Assembly: GCA_016867265.1 (NCBI GenBank)
Contig: VGJW01000004.1
Span: forward strand, 93,647 to 157,646
DNA from: Candidatus Tanganyikabacteria bacterium
GTDB taxonomy: Bacteria; Cyanobacteriota; Sericytochromatia; S15B-MN24; VGJW01
DNA length: 64,000 nt
Direction of reading: 5' to 3'
Part shown: positions 16,291 to 24,257 of the stretch, piece by piece
How the letters are laid out: every line of letters starts with the position of its first letter
Numbering within the stretch: the stretch's first letter is position 1
Made by a program: the position numbers and the translations under genes
The notes under the pieces: model-generated
Seen by the model: the letters and a program-made list of their open reading frames with translations, nothing else
Database searches by the model: none
What the model was told of the DNA's origin: nothing

Positions 16291-17363
16291 CAAGGCCGGC
16301 TCCCGAGCGACTCGGCCCGCTCGAAGACATAGGCCATGCCACCCCCTGAACGATCCAGCCAGGCGGTGGCAAGGTCCTCGGGAAGCCACGCGAAGCCGTC
16401 GCCCGAACCGGCCGAGGCCGGGTCGTTCGCGATGACCGAACCGTCCGCACGGATGCCCCTCAGGAGAATCAGGTGCCCCTTGGTCGCGGCCAATGCAGGC
16501 GGTCGCTTGAGTTGGCCCTCTGCGTAACGTACGCTTGCCCCGATCAGATGGCCGGCCGCGAGATGATCCCGCAGGGCATCCAAACCGGCAAGGCGTGTCA
16601 CATAACCGGACAGGCCCCGTTCGGCCGCGGCCGCCGTCGCGCGGGGCCAGACACCGAAAAGATCGTGGCGCGGGTCGTAGACCCGACTGGCAAAGTCTTC
16701 GAGCACACCCTCCGCGCGGCCGACCGACGCCAAGGCCATCCACGTGGTCGTGGGCGAGCAGAGGGAACCCTTCATCCGCGGCACCTCCGTGCCCTGATCC
16801 CGGTAGGGCACCATCACGATGCCGCGCCAGTCAGGCCGGACAGGGGGGACGAGCGGATCGGGTGGCAAGGTTGTTCCGCCAAGGGGTTTGCCGGCCATGG
16901 CCAGGACCAGGCGCTCGACGACAGGCCGAACGCCATCGGGCCGCCCTCGGCTGATCACGCGCCACTGAACCCATGCCTGGGGCTGACGGCAGAGGACCGT
17001 GTCGACATCGATGACCACGCCCGCGGACTGCGTCGACTCATCTGCCGGCGCCGGCGCATCGTCACCCCACTGCCCGACGGTCAGCCAACTCCCCCACGCG
17101 GTCGCGGCTTCCGTCCGGAATCGCAAGGCCAGTTGGACGCCCGTGCCTGCCGGTGCGACCACTTCCCACGAGGGCCAAGCCTCCTGGATGGCCACCCCGG
17201 ACGCCAGCTCGTCCGAAACCCAGATGCCGTCGGCAAGCGTCCCTGCAGGCGGTCGACAGACGAGGTGCCGTACGGTCGACGCCTCTGTCGACGGAGACCC
17301 CGGCGGAGCTTGCAGCGAGACCAGCCAAACCCAGAAGGACAGCACGGCGGACTCGAAATTCAT
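16290..17363 (-). CDS. Exported C39-like (Peptidase_C39_2) protein
   Basis: The protein is 357 residues with an N-terminal hydrophobic export signal. A beta-rich region occupies about 30-170. The papain-like C39 domain starts at MVPYRDQGTEVP and has Cys in GSLCSPTTTWMAL, His in KGHLILLRGI and Asp in VIANDPAS. This layout matches the family often annotated as a C39-like bacteriocin-processing relative, but the protein is exported and not attached to a transporter. AGGATGG before the start overlaps the upstream stop. Its likely work is cleavage or binding of peptides at the cell surface, alongside the S9 peptidase. Confidence 0.75.
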   Translation of the reverse strand: MNFESAVLSFWVWLVSLQAPPGSPSTEASTVRHLVCRPPAGTLADGIWVSDELASGVAIQEAWPSWEVVAPAGTGVQLALRFRTEAATAWGSWLTVGQWGDDAPAPADESTQSAGVVIDVDTVLCRQPQAWVQWRVISRGRPDGVRPVVERLVLAMAGKPLGGTTLPPDPLVPPVRPDWRGIVMVPYRDQGTEVPRMKGSLCSPTTTWMALASVGRAEGVLEDFASRVYDPRHDLFGVWPRATAAAAERGLSGYVTRLAGLDALRDHLAAGHLIGASVRYAEGQLKRPPALAATKGHLILLRGIRADGSVIANDPASAGSGDGFAWLPEDLATAWLDRSGGGMAYVFERAESLGSRP

Positions 17364-17372
17364 GGCACCATC

Positions 17373-19256
17373 CTAGCGGAATGCGGCAAGAACCGAGGCG
17401 TCAAGGATGGTAAGGATGCCTCCATCTTCCATCAACCAAGGTCCGCCGGTCATCGCACAACCCGGATCGGCCTGCGCGAGCACCCTGCCGCTGCGTCCCT
17501 CGACACGCAGCAGAGGTCCTGCCGCACCCTGCACCAGCAGCCCGGATGCGGCAGGCTGGACCGAAAGGGACGTCCCTCCGACATGCAGGACCCATTGGCG
17601 TTCACCCGTCCCGAGTTCCGACGCGGTCCACTTCCAGGGCGAGGCGGCCAGAACCAGCAGGCCCTCGACGATCGCAGGCGGCACGACCTCGTCGTCGCCG
17701 GGCAACGCCGGCTGCTCCCGGATGGGCGCGCCGGTCCGCGCATCACGAATCCAGGCACGTCCCCCCCGGTCAGCCAGGACCAGGACATCGACGCCCAGAC
17801 ACACCCGCGCCTGTCGCGAGGCGCCCTCAGGGCCGGCAGGCAGGTCCTGTTCCCAGAGGCACAGGCCGGTCCTGACGTCCAGCACGCCCATCCTGCCCTT
17901 GAAGGCGTAACCCAGACGGTCTTCGTGAACCGACCAGCGCACCCTGCCATCCAGACGATCCAGTGCCTCGACGTCCAGATGGGATCGGGCTTTTCCGAAG
18001 CCGGCTTGCCAGACCTCTCGGCCGGAGCCATCGAACGCCCTGAACACGCGCTCCACCGGGTCCGCGACCATCAGCAAGCCGCAGCCGACGGCCAAGGGAT
18101 CTCGTGCGCGAAGGCCTCTGATGTCGACGATCCACTCGGGCTCCGCGGTCTGCAATCCCATGGCCACCAAGGTGTCCTGGGCCGGCATGACCCACCTCGA
18201 TGCGAAGGATACCCCACCTGACGGAGCGTCGCCGGGTACCGGCACAGGACGCGACCAGACCTCTGCGCCATCGCTCCAACGCCGGAGCGTCAGGACGCCT
18301 TCGCGATCCCATGTCCCCAAGTGCGCGGGCCCGAGCGGAACGACAGCCTCCACCACGGCGCCCAAGGGCTGACGCCATTGCAGGTCGAGGGCAGGGGCCA
18401 GGCGCCAGGCAGCTGTCGGTTCCCCGGCGGTCGGCAGCACCTCGGGAGCCAGGGAGACAGGCCCTGGGGCCCGGGCCGCACCGGCAAGAAGATGACGCCC
18501 TTCCAGAAAGCAGGCACCGGCAGGCCCTCCAGGGAAGGGGGCTGCCTCCATCTCGCGCAGAAGGCCCTCGAGATTCGGATCGAGGTCGCCTTCGACGACC
18601 GCGCGCAAAAGGGCTGCGACCGACGCGAGATCCGCACGTGCCAATTGCCCGGCATCCTCGACCTCGGGTCCCTGGCCAAGCGGGTGCCATGACCAGCGCC
18701 GCCAGTTGCCCCGGGCAAGCAGAATGGCCTCGCCGTCCGGGTCGAGCCGCAGATCCTCCAGCCCCGGAGCACCCGCATCGAGGCCGCAGGCATGCAGGGC
18801 CTCCATGGCCTCGACGAGGCCCGAGGCGACCCGGGCCAGTCCGGAAGAGGGTGCCGTCCAACCGAACGGCAATGCGGGCCAAGGCACCTTGGCCTCGACG
18901 ACCCACCACGCATCGGCCTCTTCGTACAGGTCATACCAAGCCGGAAGGGAAGGCACGTCGAGGGCCGCACGGGCCTCGAGCAAACGCCAACGCAGGGCAG
19001 CCGCCACGTCATCGAAGGGCTGGGCCCACTGGCGAATCAGAACAGTGCGGCCGAAGACTCGTACGTCCTCCGCCTCATGGCAAGCCCTGCCCCAGGCATC
19101 GGAAAAGCGGCGCGCGTTCAGTTGCCATCGCCCCCGAAGGACGGTGCCGGGGGCCGGAATCGCCAGCTGCACAGCCCCGCATGTCGGGCAACAGCGCGCC
19201 TGCGCGGGCGCCAGACGACCGCAACCCGGGCATCCACCGGCCTCTTCTCGCACCAT
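17373..19256 (-). CDS. Zinc ribbon - pseudokinase - PQQ-like propeller protein
   Basis: The protein is 627 residues. Residues 9-27 form a zinc ribbon (CPGC ... CCPTCG). Residues about 35-260 look like a decayed protein-kinase fold: LHACGLDAGAPGLEDLRLD stands where kinases have LHxxGIVHRDLKPEN, and no catalytic Asp or DFG survives. From about 290 to the end there are repeated WxxxL/G-D blades of a PQQ-like beta-propeller (EVWSRPVPV, CLWEQDLPA, QWVLHVGG). No signal or membrane segment is seen, so it is probably cytoplasmic. It leads the operon with the C39 and S9 proteins. The protein at 41700 shares its first two domains. Confidence 0.6.
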   Translation of the reverse strand: MVREEAGGCPGCGRLAPAQARCCPTCGAVQLAIPAPGTVLRGRWQLNARRFSDAWGRACHEAEDVRVFGRTVLIRQWAQPFDDVAAALRWRLLEARAALDVPSLPAWYDLYEEADAWWVVEAKVPWPALPFGWTAPSSGLARVASGLVEAMEALHACGLDAGAPGLEDLRLDPDGEAILLARGNWRRWSWHPLGQGPEVEDAGQLARADLASVAALLRAVVEGDLDPNLEGLLREMEAAPFPGGPAGACFLEGRHLLAGAARAPGPVSLAPEVLPTAGEPTAAWRLAPALDLQWRQPLGAVVEAVVPLGPAHLGTWDREGVLTLRRWSDGAEVWSRPVPVPGDAPSGGVSFASRWVMPAQDTLVAMGLQTAEPEWIVDIRGLRARDPLAVGCGLLMVADPVERVFRAFDGSGREVWQAGFGKARSHLDVEALDRLDGRVRWSVHEDRLGYAFKGRMGVLDVRTGLCLWEQDLPAGPEGASRQARVCLGVDVLVLADRGGRAWIRDARTGAPIREQPALPGDDEVVPPAIVEGLLVLAASPWKWTASELGTGERQWVLHVGGTSLSVQPAASGLLVQGAAGPLLRVEGRSGRVLAQADPGCAMTGGPWLMEDGGILTILDASVLAAFR

Positions 19257-19289
19257 GTGGCGATCCTAGCAGGTCAGCCACGCCAATTC

Positions 19290-19318
19290 TTGACCCCTTC
19301 GGACCGGAGGCATACGAT
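19290..19318 (+). promoter_or_regulatory. Promoter of the BMC-domain gene
   Basis: TTGACC (19290-19295) and TACGAT (19313-19318) are 17 bases apart, giving a start near 19325 and a leader of about 26 bases. Confidence 0.6.
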
Positions 19319-19350
19319 CCCCACGTTCGCACCGCGCAAAGGAGCTCTCG

Positions 19351-19986
19351 ATGGCCGACCTGCGGACCTTGGTCTACCTGGACGTGCTGCAGCCCCAGTT
19401 GGCGGGCTTCCTGGCCACCGTATCGCAGGGCTTCCTGCCCCAGGAAGGACAGGCCTCGCTTTTCGTCGAAATCTCCCCGGGGATCGAAATCAACATCCTT
19501 GCGGATGTCGCGCTCAAGGCGGCACGGGTCGAACCCGGCATGCAGATTGTCGAACGGGAATACGGATGTCTCGAATTGCACAGTTTCGACCAAGGCATGG
19601 TGCGTGAAGCCGGCCGGGCCATGCTGGACCACATGGGCCTGCAGACCTCGGATCGTCTCGCGCCGACCGTGGTCTCGTCCCAGACCCTGACGGGCATTGC
19701 CCCGCACCACGCGATGCTCGTCAATCGCATGCGTCATGGCGACCTGATTCTGGAAGGTCAGACCTACTTCGTGATGGAGACGCATCCAGCGGGCTATGCA
19801 CTGCTTGCAGCCAACGAGGCTGAGAAAGCCGCCAATATTCACCTGCTGGAGGTCCGGGCCTTCGGGGCGTTCGGCAGGCTTTATCTTTCCGGATCGGAAG
19901 CCGACATCGAGGTCGCGGCAGAGGCTGTCCGACACGCCCTTGAGGGCGTTGAGGGAAGGACACCGGCCAAGGCCGCCAAGGCCTGA
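19351..19986 (+). CDS. Tandem bacterial microcompartment (BMC) domain protein, BMC-T-like
   Basis: The protein is 211 residues with AAAGGAG before the ATG. Two consecutive regions follow the BMC shell pattern. The first has FVEISPGIEINILADVALKA, ARVEPGMQIVEREYG and then FDQGMVREAGRAM. The second has FVMETHPAGYALLAANEAEK, AANIHLLEVRAFG, LYLSGSEADIEV and AAEAVRHAL. This matches the A-D-x-x-x-K-A-A-N-V core and the following beta hairpin of shell hexamers. Tandem BMC proteins form trimers with a pore in shells. No microcompartment enzymes, other shell genes or signature enzymes are nearby. The family call is strong, but its role is unclear. Confidence 0.75.
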   Translation: MADLRTLVYLDVLQPQLAGFLATVSQGFLPQEGQASLFVEISPGIEINILADVALKAARVEPGMQIVEREYGCLELHSFDQGMVREAGRAMLDHMGLQTSDRLAPTVVSSQTLTGIAPHHAMLVNRMRHGDLILEGQTYFVMETHPAGYALLAANEAEKAANIHLLEVRAFGAFGRLYLSGSEADIEVAAEAVRHALEGVEGRTPAKAAKA

Positions 19987-19993
19987 ACCACCC

Positions 19994-20077
19994 GGGCGAG
20001 TGGCGAAACGGCAGACGCAGCCGACTTAAAATCGGCCGGGACCCAGTCCCTTGCGGGTTCGAATCCCGCCTCGCCCA
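19994..20077 (+). tRNA. tRNA-Leu (anticodon UAA)
   Basis: The gene is 84 bases, a class II tRNA with a long variable arm. The acceptor GGGCGAG pairs with CTCGCCC, the anticodon stem GCCGA/TCGGC encloses CTTAAAA, and the T-arm has GGTTCGAATCC. CCA is not encoded. It reads leucine codon UUA. Confidence 0.95.
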
Positions 20078-20082
20078 CTCCA

Positions 20083-20113
20083 GACCGACTGCTTGGCCAC
20101 CAGGCAGTCGGTC
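20083..20113. terminator. Perfect 10-base inverted repeat after tRNA-Leu
   Basis: GACCGACTGC (20083-20092) and GCAGTCGGTC (20104-20113) pair perfectly around an 11-base loop. They lie between tRNA-Leu and the convergent gene ending at 20129. There is no T-run, so it may serve both directions as a weak or factor-assisted terminator. Confidence 0.5.
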
Positions 20114-20128
20114 GGTGCCTTGCCGAGC

Positions 20129-20737
20129 CTAGGCGTCCGCGTCCGCGGGGGGCGCAGGTGCCGCATCAGCGGCAGGAGGCTCCACTGTCGTTTCGGCGGG
20201 AACGTCGACGACCTGAACCACCACCGGCGCGGGTACGGTCGACGTGGCCGCCACCGGCGCGGGACGAGACGGGGCAGCGCCCCCACGTCCCCCGCGGGCA
20301 TGCTGGTAGTCCCTGCCGCCCCGATTGCCGCGGCGCTCGCCACCACCCAGCACGGGGAACTCCGCCCGATGCTGGGTCAGGTACTGGATACCGGCTTCGG
20401 CCAGAAGGATGCCCTCGTCGCCGTGATCGGAGAGCAGGTCGTTATCGACAAGCCACTTTTCGGCCAGCTCGGCTTCTTCCTCGAAGGTCCGGACCAGCAG
20501 GCGCTGTGCCGTACGCGCACCCACGACACCGTTGGCAAGTTCCATCGACCGCAGGAAGTAGACAATACGCTTGCGGGAGGCCAGTTCGTCGAAACCAAGG
20601 GCGAGAAACGCTTCCTGCACCTTGCGGCAGGCTGCCAGCACATCCTTGCGGACGAGCGCCGGCGAAGACGCAGCCGCCAGCTGATCGGCCGCCTTGCGCA
20701 GGGCTGCCACGAGTGCTTCGCGCTGCATCGCTTCCAT
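20129..20737 (-). CDS. Unknown protein with helical N-domain and RGG-type tail
   Basis: The protein is 202 residues from ATG 20737 with GGGAGGTT upstream. Residues 1-125 are predicted helical and well structured (ALVAALRKAADQLAAAS, VYFLRSMELANGVVGARTAQ, EAELAEKWLVDNDLLSDHGD). Residues about 133-155 are rich in Arg-Gly (RRGNRGG and RGGRGG), as in RNA-binding tails. The rest is Ala/Pro/Val low complexity with an acidic end. No family is recognised. The Arg-Gly segment suggests nucleic-acid contact, which is inference only. Confidence 0.7.
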   Translation of the reverse strand: MEAMQREALVAALRKAADQLAAASSPALVRKDVLAACRKVQEAFLALGFDELASRKRIVYFLRSMELANGVVGARTAQRLLVRTFEEEAELAEKWLVDNDLLSDHGDEGILLAEAGIQYLTQHRAEFPVLGGGERRGNRGGRDYQHARGGRGGAAPSRPAPVAATSTVPAPVVVQVVDVPAETTVEPPAADAAPAPPADADA

Positions 20738-20859
20738 CGTAACCTCCCGGGGACTACCGGGCAGACCTTTGGGCCAACCGTCACGGCTCCCGACGGGGAA
20801 TTGTAGCATTCTGGTGGCGCAGGCGGCGAACCGACGACCTGCATCTTGGAGGCGAACGC

Positions 20860-21039
20860 TTGGATCCGAACCAGGACAGGGCCATGGAGCAGTTGGTGCT
20901 GCATGTGATGCGGACGGGCAGCCGCACATGCCCGACGTGCGGCAAGGAAACACTGGTCTCGGACTTCGACGAGCACTATTGGAAGCTGCATTGCACGACA
21001 TGCGGCTTCCGGCACGAGGACTACATGTCCGGCGCCTGA
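20860..21039 (+). CDS. Small zinc-ribbon protein
   Basis: This 59-residue protein starts at TTG 20860, which has GGAGG seven bases upstream; ATG 20884 is an alternative. Two CxxC pairs (CPTC and CTTC) are separated by 20 residues around a DEHYWKLHC segment, giving a single zinc ribbon. The gene is divergent from the RGG-tail gene and convergent with the membrane protein at 21047. Both convergent genes end inside one inverted repeat. The product is unknown. Small ribbons of this kind are often nucleic-acid or protein adaptors. Confidence 0.65.
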   Translation: MDPNQDRAMEQLVLHVMRTGSRTCPTCGKETLVSDFDEHYWKLHCTTCGFRHEDYMSGA

Positions 21040-21057
21040 ATCGGCGTCAGGCGCCGG
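21029..21057. terminator. Shared terminator-like palindrome holding two stop codons
   Basis: CCGGCGCCTGA (21029-21039) and TCAGGCGCCGG (21047-21057) form a perfect 11-base stem with a 7-base loop. The TGA of each convergent gene is the inner end of its own arm, so both genes end in the same hairpin. Confidence 0.6.
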
Positions 21058-21565
21058 GGCGCAGCCGACTCTCGACGAGCTTGACCCACTTCGGAAAGCG
21101 ACCATGCAGTTGGTCGTAGGCCCACAGGACATCCTTCTCGAGTGCCTGACGTCGATCCGCCTTGAGCTTCATGAGGGCCTGCAGGGCCGAGGCCTGCTTC
21201 TGCGCATCCTGGGCACGAATGGCCGCGACGAAGGGAGCGAGCTCGTCATGGCGTTGCTCCAGGTTTCCGGCCAGCCTCTGGAACTCCCCGATCAGGCGCT
21301 GGGCCTCGGTGGGTGGCATCTGACGAAAAGCCCCCTGCAGCAGGTCCTGGCTGGCCGATGAGGGCTGCAGCCATGAGAATCGGGCGTACAGCCCAGGATA
21401 GGCCGACTTGAACTGCTTGCCGATCTGCTTCTGGTAGCTGGCGGCGAGCCGAGGCCCGACCCAGGTGCTGATACGCAACCGGGTCGCCGGCACCACGAGC
21501 ACCACCACCGCAAGGGCCAGCAAAAGGGTCAGGCCCCATCCCAGCCAAGTCCACGCATCACCCAC
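21047..21565 (-). CDS. Single-span membrane protein of unknown function
   Basis: The protein is 172 residues if it starts at GTG 21565, which has GGAGGG eight bases upstream; ATG 21610 would add 15 residues. One strong membrane segment (WLGWGLTLLLALAVVVLVV, residues about 8-27) is followed by a highly helical soluble region with many Gln, Arg and Glu (EAQRLIGEFQRLAGNLEQRH, DAQKQASALQALMKLKADRR). The topology suggests a membrane-anchored coiled-coil adaptor. I do not recognise the family. Confidence 0.65.
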   Translation of the reverse strand: MGDAWTWLGWGLTLLLALAVVVLVVPATRLRISTWVGPRLAASYQKQIGKQFKSAYPGLYARFSWLQPSSASQDLLQGAFRQMPPTEAQRLIGEFQRLAGNLEQRHDELAPFVAAIRAQDAQKQASALQALMKLKADRRQALEKDVLWAYDQLHGRFPKWVKLVESRLRPGA

Positions 21566-21661
21566 CCTGAACGCCCTCCGGATCGCAATCGCGCATCCAT
21601 GATGCCCCATGCGCGACGGTATTGGAGGCCGCGCGCCCTCCCCGGACACCTGCCAATGCGA

Positions 21662-21695
21662 CAAGGGCGGGATTCCCGAAGGAACCCCGCCCTTG
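21662..21695 (-). terminator. Terminator hairpin after the NHL lipoprotein gene
   Basis: On the minus strand, AAGGGCGGG and CCCGCCCTT frame an inner GTTCC-TTCG-GGAAT hairpin. The result is one long stem capped by a stable TTCG loop, 13 bases past the gene's stop. No T-run follows. Confidence 0.6.
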
Positions 21696-21707
21696 CCCGG
21701 ACGTCGA

Positions 21708-23048
21708 TCAGAAGTTGGCGAAAGGCGACTTGGAAGGCGCGAACTTCTGGATGCGGTTGTTGTTGGTGTCGGCCACGTAGACGAAACCATCACGGTCGAC
21801 GGCGATGCCGGAGGGCTGGTTGAACTGGCCAGAGCCCGCACCCATCCCGCCGAACTCGGACAGGAAGGCGCCGTCGCGGTTGAACCGCTGGACCCGGTTG
21901 TTGCCGCTGTCGACAACGTAGAGATCACCATTGCGGGGGTCCACGGCGAGGTCGGTCGGACGCTCGAAGTAGCCGGCGCCCCGGCCACCCCGGAAGCCGA
22001 ACTGCATCAGCACCTGGCCCTGCAGGTTGACCTTGCGGACAACGCCACCGGCGGCGGCCGTGTCGTCGATGAAGTAGAGATCATTGTTGGCGTCCGAGGT
22101 CAGACCCTTGACACCACCACCGGCAGCGATGGGCGCGAGGGTCCGGCCGGCCGCGTCCCGAGCAGGCTGGCGGGTAGCGTCGAGAAGCTGGATCTTGCCC
22201 TCACCACCGACGGCCACGGCCACCATGCCGTTGCGCAGGACCTCGACGTCGGTCGGCTTCGAGAGGTTCTCGAACGCACCCTTGGGGTTGGAGGCGCCCA
22301 CCGAAGTGAAGCTGCGCACGGTGTCGCGGCCGGCATCGGCGGCGAAGAGGTTGCCGCCGCGATCCACCGCGAGACCGGTGGGGTTCATCAACTCGTTGGT
22401 CCACAGGGCGCGACCGAAGGTGTTCTCGATACCGCCGCCGAGGTTGAGCTTCTTGATGGCCCAGACCTGCACCGGAGTCGTGATGTTGCCGAACAGCAGG
22501 TAGTTGTCCAAGGACAGGACGTAAAGGCTCTGGGCGCCACGGTTGTCCTCGGCATAGGCCGGGTCGATGGCCAGCGAACGGGGCCGATTGAGGTTGCCCA
22601 TCGCCACGATGAAGGCATTCGGCAGCGCATCAATCTGGGCCGTCAGGCGGATGTCTGCGGCCGCGACGGTGCCACCGGGCAGGACGTCGACCAGGACGTC
22701 GCCGCCGCCCTGCAGGAAGGTGTAGCCGGGCTTGTCCACGACGAGGCGCACGCGCTGGGCGGGGACACCGGTGATGGTGAAGCGACCGCTGCCGTCCGTA
22801 CGGATGGGCTGGCCGGCCTGGAGGCCTTGGGTCTCGACACGGACATCCGAGATGCCGAGGCCGGTGCGAGCATCGATCACGCGCCCGGTGACCGTTCCGG
22901 TCGCCACGTTCTGGACGGGCATCGAGGAACCGCCCGAGAAGCGATCGTCGGGCAACGCCACCGTCGCGGTGCGCCCCCCGCACCCTGCGAGCAGGACGGA
23001 ACCCAGAGCAAGGAGTGCAACCTTGCGAAGGACCGACTGACCGACCAT
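21708..23048 (-). CDS. Lipoprotein with a carboxypeptidase-regulatory-like domain and NHL repeats
   Basis: The protein is 446 residues from ATG 23048, with a lipobox (LLAGC, Cys about residue 22). Residues about 50-125 form a carboxypeptidase regulatory-like (transthyretin-type) domain: TVTGRVIDARTGLGISDVRV and GRFTITGVPAQRVRLVV. The remainder contains NHL propeller repeats, clearest at the end as RPTDLAVDPRNGDLYVVDSG and QPSGIAVDRDGFVYVADTN. It should be an outer-surface or periplasmic ligand- or sugar-binding protein. Its upstream region (23049-23200) holds AT-rich promoter-like sequence but no convincing box pair. Confidence 0.8.
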   Translation of the reverse strand: MVGQSVLRKVALLALGSVLLAGCGGRTATVALPDDRFSGGSSMPVQNVATGTVTGRVIDARTGLGISDVRVETQGLQAGQPIRTDGSGRFTITGVPAQRVRLVVDKPGYTFLQGGGDVLVDVLPGGTVAAADIRLTAQIDALPNAFIVAMGNLNRPRSLAIDPAYAEDNRGAQSLYVLSLDNYLLFGNITTPVQVWAIKKLNLGGGIENTFGRALWTNELMNPTGLAVDRGGNLFAADAGRDTVRSFTSVGASNPKGAFENLSKPTDVEVLRNGMVAVAVGGEGKIQLLDATRQPARDAAGRTLAPIAAGGGVKGLTSDANNDLYFIDDTAAAGGVVRKVNLQGQVLMQFGFRGGRGAGYFERPTDLAVDPRNGDLYVVDSGNNRVQRFNRDGAFLSEFGGMGAGSGQFNQPSGIAVDRDGFVYVADTNNNRIQKFAPSKSPFANF

Positions 23049-23201
23049 TTCGAGACCCCCCTCGACCTCGCCGATTAAAGACGAGTTAATCCTGTTCTGT
23101 CTATCGGGGTTTCCCGATGCCATCTTGCCTCTCGAGGGTTGAGCGTCGTTCAAGCTTCTCCAAAGGTTGGTTTAAGCCCCCGCCGGACGCCCGGAGAGCG
23201 C

Positions 23202-24152
23202 CTAGCGCTTGGTGCCGACGGTCGGTGCCGGAGCCCCGAGCACGGGAGTCAGCCAGTGATGGTAGCGGGCAAGGGAACCCCGGACGGCCTGGTAGTAGAC
23301 CTCGCGGATACGGGCCGTCAGAGCCCCCATCTGGCCCGTGCCGATGGCCCGATGATCGACATGGCTGACCCACGCCAGCTGGGCACCGGTACCGCAGATG
23401 AAGATTTCGTCCGCCACGTAGACCTCGGTCCTGTCGATGGCACGGGAAACGGTCTTGATGCCGAACTCGCGGTCCGCGATTTCCATGATGCTGCTGCGCG
23501 TGATCCCCTCGAGAATGTTGTCGGCAACGCCGGGGGTGATCAGGACGCCATCGCGCACCATGAAGAAGTTTTCGGCAGATCCCTCGCAGACGTGGCCGTC
23601 CGGATTGAGGAACAGGCCCTCGTCGAAGCCGTTCATGACGGCCTCGGTCTTGCACAGGGCGCTGTTGATGTAGGCACCGATGATCTTGGCCCGGGCAGGC
23701 ACGGCGGTATCGTCGATGCGCCGCCACGAGGACGTCCCGAGATGAAGGCCGCGCGCCGTGTCGACGTAGTTGCCCATCGGCGCCGCGTAGATATGGAACT
23801 CGTCATTCAGGCCGTGCAGGCGCACGCCGATGATCTCGTCCCCCTTGTAAAGCGTCGGCCGCAGGTAGATATCCTGACGATAGCCCGTGGCACGCGCCAG
23901 TTCGACCGACCGCGCCACCATGGACTCCACCGTGTCGGGCAGCTCCATGAAGAGGATCTTCGCGTTGCGGGCCATCCGCCGGAAATGCTCGTGGGCGTGC
24001 AGCAGGTACATCTCGCCCTGCTCTTCGTTCCAGTAGGCCCGAATGCCCTCGAAGCAACCGGTCCCGTAGTTGAAGCCGTGGGCCATGATCGAGATGCGGG
24101 CATCTTCCACGGGCACGACCCTGCCCTTGAAGTACGCCATCGATCTACCCAT
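23202..24152 (-). CDS. ilvE: Branched-chain amino acid aminotransferase
   Basis: The protein is 316 residues from ATG 24152 with GAGGACAGG upstream. It is a fold-type IV PLP enzyme: the substrate loop HGFNYGTGCFEGIRAY comes early, Lys156 in ARAKIIGAYINS binds the cofactor, and CEGSAENFFMVRDG and GITRSSIMEIA follow. It catalyses the last step of leucine, isoleucine and valine synthesis, or the first step of their breakdown. It has its own promoter within the end of ruvB and no pathway neighbours. Confidence 0.9.
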   Translation of the reverse strand: MGRSMAYFKGRVVPVEDARISIMAHGFNYGTGCFEGIRAYWNEEQGEMYLLHAHEHFRRMARNAKILFMELPDTVESMVARSVELARATGYRQDIYLRPTLYKGDEIIGVRLHGLNDEFHIYAAPMGNYVDTARGLHLGTSSWRRIDDTAVPARAKIIGAYINSALCKTEAVMNGFDEGLFLNPDGHVCEGSAENFFMVRDGVLITPGVADNILEGITRSSIMEIADREFGIKTVSRAIDRTEVYVADEIFICGTGAQLAWVSHVDHRAIGTGQMGALTARIREVYYQAVRGSLARYHHWLTPVLGAPAPTVGTKR

Positions 24153-24238
24153 GAAAGCCTGTCCTCGTCGTTGACCGGAAGCGCTCGCAGCCTGCGGGCG
24201 CCATCGCCCGGGTGCGCCGGGGCGCACCACCATGGGCC

Positions 24239-24244
24239 ATTATA
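24239..24244 (-). promoter_or_regulatory. -10 box (TATAAT) for ilvE
   Basis: A consensus TATAAT on the minus strand sits 87 bases before the ilvE start. The -35 region at about 24262-24267 (inside ruvB) is not consensus, which suggests an activator or an extended element. Confidence 0.4.
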
Positions 24245-24257
24245 GACCGAACCACGC

